A DNA stretch of 6,835 nt from Bacteroidota bacterium (GTDB lineage Bacteria > Bacteroidota > Ignavibacteria > Kapaibacteriales > UBA2268). Below are positions 1 to 4,492 of this stretch, piece after piece; position 1 is the stretch's first letter; the number at the start of each line of letters is the position of its first letter. The stretch covers positions 1 through 6,835 of the forward strand of contig DAHXMP010000404.1 in the NCBI GenBank assembly GCA_027371665.1, read 5' to 3'. The translations under genes and the position numbers were made by a program. Under the pieces are notes generated by a model. That model was not told where the DNA came from. It ran no database searches and saw only the letters and a list, made by a program, of their open reading frames with translations.

Positions 1-1
1 C

Positions 2-1213
2 GAAATCGGCGGGCTCGATGTTCTGAACCTGTGCGAAAAATACGGAAGCCCGCTTTATGTCTATGATACTGCGAAAATGCAGTCTCAATATAACGAGATG
101 ATGAAAGCTTTCAAATCTACAAAACTGAAAATAAATTATGCATGCAAGGCACTGACCAATATTAATATTTTGAAATTTTTTAAAGAGCTTGGTGCCGGAC
201 TCGACACGGTATCCATACAGGAAGTATGGCTCGGGTTGCGGGCAGGGTTCAACCCGAAAGATATTATCTATACGCCGAATTGTGTTTCGATGGAAGAAAT
301 TCATCTTGCCGTTAAAGAAGGTGTAAAAATTAACATTGATAATATATCAATTCTCGAGCAGTTCGGAATCGAATACGGCAACAGTTTCCCTATTTGCATT
401 AGAATAAATCCGCATATCATGGCAGGCGGCAATGAAAAAATAAGCGTGGGACACATTGATTCTAAATTCGGAATTTCGATTCACCAGATGCCTCTTGTCG
501 AAAGAATAATTAAATCGAGCAACCTCGATATCGAAGGATTGCATATGCACACAGGTTCTGACATTCTCGACGTTGATGTCTTCCTTGCAGGAGCCGAAAT
601 ACTTTTTGATATAGCCAAAAAATTCGATTCGATACAATATATAGATTTCGGAAGCGGCTTCAAAGTGCAGTACAAGCCTGACGATATCGAAACAGACATC
701 GGTTACCTCGGCGAGAAACTTTCTGAGAGATTCGGACAGTTCTGCAAAGAAATGGGAAAAGAGATTACACTCATGTTTGAACCCGGTAAGTTTCTTGTCA
801 GTGAAGCAGGATATTTCCTTGCAAAAGTCAATGTGATAAAGCAGACTACATCAACTATTTTTGCGGGACTCGATACCGGTTTGAATCATTTCATCAGGCC
901 CATGTTTTACGATGCTTATCATAACATTTTGAATGTATCAAAGCCTGAAGCGAGGCAGAGAATTTATACTGTTGTCGGTTATATTTGCGAAACCGATACG
1001 TTTGGGTGGAACAGGAAATTGAATGAAATCTCCGAAGGAGACATTCTCTGCTTCATGAACGCAGGAGCCTATTGCTTTTCAATGGCATCGAACTACAATT
1101 CACGATTCAAGCCAGCCGAAGTGATGATTTATGAGGGAAAGGATTATCTCATTCGTGAGCGGGACACATTCGATGATTTATTGATGCACCAGGTTGAATT
1201 AAACATTATTTGA
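2..1213 (+). CDS. lysA: Diaminopimelate decarboxylase, 5'-partial
   Basis: This PLP-dependent enzyme decarboxylates meso-2,6-diaminopimelate to L-lysine, the last step of lysine synthesis, in the cytoplasm. The frame is open from base 2, upstream of the first in-window ATG at 77. Residues encoded before that ATG (YGSPLYVYD) match the conserved LysA N-terminus, so the true start lies just outside the window and probably only a few residues are missing. Visible family motifs are YACKA with the PLP-binding lysine at 146-148, HMHTGS at 542-559, the glycine-rich FGSGF phosphate-binding segment near 647-661, EPGK at 779-790, RPMFYDAYH near 896-922, the catalytic-site CETD with its cysteine at 986-988, and NAGAYCFSMASNYNSR near 1058-1105. 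About 403 codons are present, close to the usual family length. The fold is an alanine-racemase-like barrel plus a C-terminal beta domain. The wording of the motifs is typical of Bacteroidetes homologues. No clear terminator follows. Identification is secure; the missing start is the only gap. Confidence 0.97.
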   Translation, partial: EIGGLDVLNLCEKYGSPLYVYDTAKMQSQYNEMMKAFKSTKLKINYACKALTNINILKFFKELGAGLDTVSIQEVWLGLRAGFNPKDIIYTPNCVSMEEIHLAVKEGVKINIDNISILEQFGIEYGNSFPICIRINPHIMAGGNEKISVGHIDSKFGISIHQMPLVERIIKSSNLDIEGLHMHTGSDILDVDVFLAGAEILFDIAKKFDSIQYIDFGSGFKVQYKPDDIETDIGYLGEKLSERFGQFCKEMGKEITLMFEPGKFLVSEAGYFLAKVNVIKQTTSTIFAGLDTGLNHFIRPMFYDAYHNILNVSKPEARQRIYTVVGYICETDTFGWNRKLNEISEGDILCFMNAGAYCFSMASNYNSRFKPAEVMIYEGKDYLIRERDTFDDLLMHQVELNII

Positions 1214-1295
1214 TTTGTAAAGTTCAATTTTATAATTAAATTGTTAAACAGGTTATTTAATAAATAAAAATTTTTGAATAAACATGCGGGGTTTT

Positions 1296-1823
1296 ATGAA
1301 ATCATTTAAATACTTTTTTGCTTTAACAGCTTTATTAACTGTTTTTATCATTTCAGCAAATGCACAGACAAAATTCATCGAGAGAAAAATCGGGCATGTA
1401 TATTACATGGAAATTCCCGATTATATGACAGTTACAAAAGACCTGAACGATGTTGCCAGCCTTCAATATCAAAACACGCTTAAAGAAGCTTATGTAATTG
1501 TAATCGAGGATTGCAAAGACACATTGGAAACCCTCGGCATGAAATTCACAGGGCCACAGGACTTTTACGACCATTTTATCGGTGATTTTTCAAAGGGCAT
1601 AGGGGAAAAAGAACAAACCGAAACAAAAAACATTAAAATCAATGGCAACGATGCCGTACAGGCTGAGTTATCTGGTAAGTTTAAGGACCTCCCGATTTGG
1701 TATCTCATCACAGTAGTTGAAAGCCCACATTATTTTTATAAAATAATAACATGGACAATCGGAGAAAACAAAGACAAGCTGAAACCCGATTATATAAAGA
1801 TGGTCAATTCATTTCATGAGTAG
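1296..1823 (+). CDS. Small exported protein of unknown function
   Basis: I do not recognise this gene with confidence. From the ATG at 1296 it encodes 175 residues starting MKSFKYFF, with a basic N-region, a hydrophobic core (about residues 6-20) and a signal-peptidase-I-like ANA|Q site after residue 23. There is no lipobox cysteine, so the mature product of about 152 residues is probably periplasmic or secreted. An in-frame ATG at 1284 would add MRGF. I prefer 1296 because GGGG at 1288-1291 lies just ahead of it and it gives a standard signal peptide, but 1284 is possible. The mature part looks like a compact mixed alpha/beta domain with an early aromatic-rich strand (VYYMEIP), a central strand (YVIVIE) and a closing KMVNSFHE. 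That pattern loosely recalls PsbP/Mog1-like (DUF1795-type) proteins, which is only a guess. It follows lysA by about 80 bases and ends at its own strong terminator, so it may be cotranscribed with lysA or have its own weak promoter. A link to the restriction genes is unlikely. Confidence 0.8.
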   Translation: MKSFKYFFALTALLTVFIISANAQTKFIERKIGHVYYMEIPDYMTVTKDLNDVASLQYQNTLKEAYVIVIEDCKDTLETLGMKFTGPQDFYDHFIGDFSKGIGEKEQTETKNIKINGNDAVQAELSGKFKDLPIWYLITVVESPHYFYKIITWTIGENKDKLKPDYIKMVNSFHE

Positions 1824-1827
1824 ATTG

Positions 1828-1854
1828 AAGGCGGTTTTATGACCGCCTTTTTTT
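1828..1854 (+). terminator. Rho-independent terminator after the exported protein gene
   Basis: An 8-bp perfect stem (AAGGCGGT at 1828-1835 pairing with ACCGCCTT at 1842-1849) encloses a six-base loop, TTTATG. The stem runs directly into seven Ts at 1848-1854. It begins four bases after the TAG stop at 1821-1823. It should end transcription of the lysA-side genes and insulate the downstream restriction-modification operon. The A-rich left arm preceded by few As suggests it mainly works on the + strand. Confidence 0.9.
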
Positions 1855-1858
1855 ATTT

Positions 1859-1872
1859 GAAAAATATTTTTC
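1859..1872. repeat. 14-base perfect palindrome upstream of the methyltransferase promoter
   Basis: GAAAAATATTTTTC is its own reverse complement over all 14 bases. It lies 15 bases upstream of the -7-like box at 1888. Position and symmetry would suit an operator for a dimeric regulator, but the sequence is almost pure A/T, where such palindromes arise by chance. No regulator gene is visible in the window. Functional meaning is speculative. Confidence 0.35.
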
Positions 1873-1887
1873 TTGTTTATTATGTTT

Positions 1888-1895
1888 TAATTTTG
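1888..1895 (+). promoter_or_regulatory. Bacteroidota-type -7 promoter element for the restriction-modification operon
   Basis: TAATTTTG matches the Bacteroidota -7 consensus TAnnTTTG exactly. It sits after the terminator and about 70 bases before the methyltransferase start, so a transcript would carry a leader of roughly 60 bases. The -33 partner is weak: TTTG at 1856-1859 is too distant (28 bases between boxes, where roughly 17-23 is usual), and TTG at 1873-1875 is too close. The call is therefore tentative, although a promoter somewhere in this gap is likely because a strong terminator precedes it. Confidence 0.45.
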
Positions 1896-1928
1896 TAACA
1901 TGATTTAAGTTTTTTCCTTTTCCATAAA

Positions 1929-1937
1929 TTTTTTTTT
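1929..1937 (+). repeat. T9 homopolymer in the methyltransferase leader
   Basis: Nine consecutive Ts lie between the -7-like box and the start codon, probably in the untranslated leader. Such a tract can vary in length by polymerase slippage, and could then alter leader folding or expression. In AT-rich DNA a run of this length can also be incidental. Only the tract itself is seen directly. Confidence 0.4.
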
Positions 1938-1955
1938 ATTCTATGAAATTCATTG

Positions 1956-1960
1956 AAGGA
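1956..1960 (+). promoter_or_regulatory. Shine-Dalgarno-like site fixing the methyltransferase start
   Basis: AAGGA ends five bases before the ATG at 1966, a normal spacing. Clear sites of this kind are uncommon in Bacteroidota, so it supports 1966 as the start. The ATG at 1943 is in another frame and closes after 40 codons. Confidence 0.5.
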
Positions 1961-1965
1961 TTGCT

Positions 1966-4491
1966 ATGGCAAAAAAGAAGTCTGTTGTTAAATCTAAAAA
2001 ACCTTTGGAACAATATACGCACGCTAACCAGGAAAGATTCAATAATCCCCCTGTCGGCCTTGTAAACCCGAATACCGATGGAATAGTGGCGGAAAAAAAA
2101 TACGAATACGACCCTCATATTGATCCCCAGCTTGTTTGGGCAGGAAAAGCCGAGCATACTTCTTTCAAAGTCCCTACAGTTTCCTTGCATGTACACGAAA
2201 GGATAGACCCAAAAACAATAATCGACGGCATCAGGAACGGAAAAGAACAACAACAGCCTTCTTTGTTTGAAACGGATAACAAGCCGCTGCGTGAAGCCGT
2301 GGAGTTCTATAAACACAAAGATAACTGGACTAACAGACTAATTGCCGGAGATAGTCTCCTGGTAATGAATTCTTTAATTGAGAAAGAGGGTATGGCTGGT
2401 AAAGTACAAATGCTGTATTTCGATCCACCTTATGGTATTAAATATGGTTCAAACTTTCAACCTTTTATAAATAAAAAAGATGTTAAGGATGGTAAAGATT
2501 CAGACCTGACAGCTGAACCTGAACAGATTCGTGCTTTTCGAGATACATGGGAACTTGGTATACATTCATATCTTTCTTATTTAAGGGATAGATTACTTAT
2601 GGCAAAAGATATGCTTCAAGAAAGTGGATCAATTTTCATGCAAATAAGTGATGAGAATGTTCATCTTGTGAGAAGTATTATGGATGAAGTATTCGGCAAA
2701 AACAATTTCATAAGGCAAATAATTTTTAGAAAAAAACAAATGCCATTAGGAGCAAAATATATTGAAAATGTTTATGATATAATATTGTGGTATTCAAAGA
2801 ATATTGACTTCATAAAATTCTATCAACTTTTTAAAGATATGGATGTAGAAGCAGATAATCATTGGAACATGATTGAATTGCAAGATCACACGAAGAGAAA
2901 AATGAGTAATGAAGAACTCAATAATCATAAACTTTTACCTACAAATTCAAGAATTTTTAGATTATTACCATTATATCCTGCAGGTTTCAATGAAAATGCA
3001 TTATTTCCAGTTGAATTTAATGGAAAAATTATTTTTCCACCAAAAGGTAAAAGTTGGAAGACAAGTGAAAATGGAATGAATAATTTAAAAATGGCTAATA
3101 GAATTATTCAATTTGATGAAGGGGAAACCCTCCAATATTTAACGTATTTAGATGATTATCCAGTTAGTCCAATAATGGATATTTGGACTGATACAGCACC
3201 CCCATCAACAAAGATCTATTCAGTTCAAACTGCTAATTTAATAATTGAAAGATGTCTTTTAATGACTACAAATCCCGGAGATCTTGTTCTGGACATAACC
3301 TGTGGTAGTGGAACAACAGCATTTGTAGCTGAAAATTGGGGACGCAGATGGATTACTTGTGATACATCTAGAGTTGCTCTATCATTAGCAAAACAAAGAT
3401 TAATGACAGGAACATTTGAATTTTTTGAATTAGCAATACCAGAAGATGGGGTAGGTAGTGGTTTTAAATACAAAACAGTGCCTCATATAACTTTAAAATC
3501 TATAGCAAACAATGAACCACCTGCTCAAGAAACATTGTACGACCAACCCTTTATTGACAACAAAAGAATAAGAGTAACGGGACCATTTACAGTTGAAGCA
3601 GTACCTGCCCCATTGGCAAAAAACCTCGAAGAAATCGAAGAAGAATATGTTCACGAAGCCGACCTTTCCATTACACGCAAGGGTGAAACACTCAGGCAAA
3701 CAGAATGGAGGGACGAACTTTTAAAAACAGGAATAAGGGCAAAAGCCGGAAAGAAAATTGAATTCTCCCGTGTCGAACCTTTATCGGGAACACGTTATAT
3801 TCAGGCTGAAGCCGAAACAAAAGAGGATATTCCCAAACGTGTCTATGTTTCATTCGGCCCCGAATTTGCCCCAATCGAGCAAAAGCAGGTTGAACTTGCA
3901 CTCGAAGAAGCCGAACATCTTCGCCCCAAACCCGAAATGCTTGTTTTTGCGGCTTTTGAATTCGATTCGGAAGCAGCCAAGGATATTGACGAGACGAATT
4001 GGCCCGGCATCACTTTATTAAAAGTCCAGATGAACGCCGACCTTTTCATCGACGACCTTAAGAAAAAACGTTCAGGCAATGATAGCTATTGGCTTATCGG
4101 CCAACCTGATATTAAAGTCAAATATTTAGACAAAGGCGAGCACAAGGGAAAAGTCCAGGTAGAAGTCATGGGCTTCGATTACTATAACCCTGTTTCTGGC
4201 ACTGTAGAATCCGGAGGTAAATCTAAAATAGCAATGTGGCTTCTCGATACGAATTATGATGGCCGCAGTCTATTCCCAACACAAATCTTTTTCCCAATGG
4301 CGGGCGATAAAGATGGCTGGAGCAAATTAGGCAAAAATCTAAAAGCTGAAATTGATGAAGAAAAACTCGAAGCTTTCCGCGGTACCGTTTCCATTCCCTT
4401 TGAACCGGGCAAACGCATCGCCGTAAAAATTATAGATGACAGGGGTATCGAAAGCCTCAGGATTATCGATATTACACAAAAAGGCAAATAG
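1966..4491 (+). CDS. Type III-like site-specific DNA N6-adenine methyltransferase (Mod)
   Basis: This is the modification subunit of the restriction operon. It would transfer a methyl group from S-adenosylmethionine to adenine N6 in its recognition sequence and supply sequence specificity to the Res partner. Domains in order: a basic start (MAKKK) and a family-specific N-terminal region (residues 1-135) containing NNPPVGLV and AEHTSFKVPTVSLHVHE; catalytic motif IV DPPYG (153-157); motif V-VIII region with YLRDRLLMAK, GSIFMQISDE and FGKNNF (to 248); a variable stretch (about 250-405) expected to be the target-recognition domain; motif X around YSVQTAN (418-424); and SAM-binding motif I DxxCGSGTT (443-451). 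DPPY before CGSGTT is the beta-class order of type III Mod proteins. A further 330 or so residues follow, including an extension from about 510 to 841 with no assigned function. At 841 residues it is longer than classical type III Mods (about 640). The middle of the gene is far AT-richer than its ends. Motif I has isoleucine (444) where proline is usual. The family is secure; the exact target is unknown. Confidence 0.93.
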   Translation: MAKKKSVVKSKKPLEQYTHANQERFNNPPVGLVNPNTDGIVAEKKYEYDPHIDPQLVWAGKAEHTSFKVPTVSLHVHERIDPKTIIDGIRNGKEQQQPSLFETDNKPLREAVEFYKHKDNWTNRLIAGDSLLVMNSLIEKEGMAGKVQMLYFDPPYGIKYGSNFQPFINKKDVKDGKDSDLTAEPEQIRAFRDTWELGIHSYLSYLRDRLLMAKDMLQESGSIFMQISDENVHLVRSIMDEVFGKNNFIRQIIFRKKQMPLGAKYIENVYDIILWYSKNIDFIKFYQLFKDMDVEADNHWNMIELQDHTKRKMSNEELNNHKLLPTNSRIFRLLPLYPAGFNENALFPVEFNGKIIFPPKGKSWKTSENGMNNLKMANRIIQFDEGETLQYLTYLDDYPVSPIMDIWTDTAPPSTKIYSVQTANLIIERCLLMTTNPGDLVLDITCGSGTTAFVAENWGRRWITCDTSRVALSLAKQRLMTGTFEFFELAIPEDGVGSGFKYKTVPHITLKSIANNEPPAQETLYDQPFIDNKRIRVTGPFTVEAVPAPLAKNLEEIEEEYVHEADLSITRKGETLRQTEWRDELLKTGIRAKAGKKIEFSRVEPLSGTRYIQAEAETKEDIPKRVYVSFGPEFAPIEQKQVELALEEAEHLRPKPEMLVFAAFEFDSEAAKDIDETNWPGITLLKVQMNADLFIDDLKKKRSGNDSYWLIGQPDIKVKYLDKGEHKGKVQVEVMGFDYYNPVSGTVESGGKSKIAMWLLDTNYDGRSLFPTQIFFPMAGDKDGWSKLGKNLKAEIDEEKLEAFRGTVSIPFEPGKRIAVKIIDDRGIESLRIIDITQKGK
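2093..2100 (+). repeat. A8 homopolymer in the 5' part of the methyltransferase gene
   Basis: Eight As span codons 43-45 (Glu-Lys-Lys). Adding one A brings a TGA into frame within about ten codons, and deleting one A brings a TAG into frame within about 40 codons. Slippage here would therefore switch off the methyltransferase. Tracts of this kind drive phase variation in some type III mod genes, but whether this one varies is unknown. Confidence 0.45.
2401..3600 (+). other. AT-rich mosaic segment covering catalytic core and target-recognition domain
   Basis: Hand counts in 60-base blocks give about 30-35% G+C for 2401-2700, about 25% for 2701-3120, and mostly 32-43% for 3121-3600. The flanking parts of the same gene reach 45-48% (2101-2160, 2281-2340, 3601-3720, 3901-3960). 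Codon choice changes with it: AGA and TTA dominate inside, whereas CGT/CGC and CTT/CTC are common outside. The lowest stretch encodes residues 246-385, the expected specificity module. The simplest reading is replacement of this internal segment by recombination with a related allele. The boundaries are approximate. Confidence 0.6.
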
Positions 4492-4492
4492 C

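Noticed and set aside
347..699. Antisense frames within lysA
   Set aside because: They lie opposite highly conserved LysA motifs and show no start signals or domain features.
1225..1243. Inverted repeat CAATTT/AAATTG after lysA as a terminator
   Set aside because: The stem is only six mostly A/T pairs and no T run follows, so it is unlikely to stop transcription.
1266..1276. AATTTTTG as a -7 box for the exported protein gene
   Set aside because: It misses the first consensus base, has no suitably spaced -33 element, and lies only about 20 bases before the start codon.
1943..2065. A 40-codon frame starting with ATG upstream of and overlapping the methyltransferase start
   Set aside because: It lies almost wholly inside the methyltransferase gene in another frame, lacks a recognisable start signal, and its product has no domain-like features.
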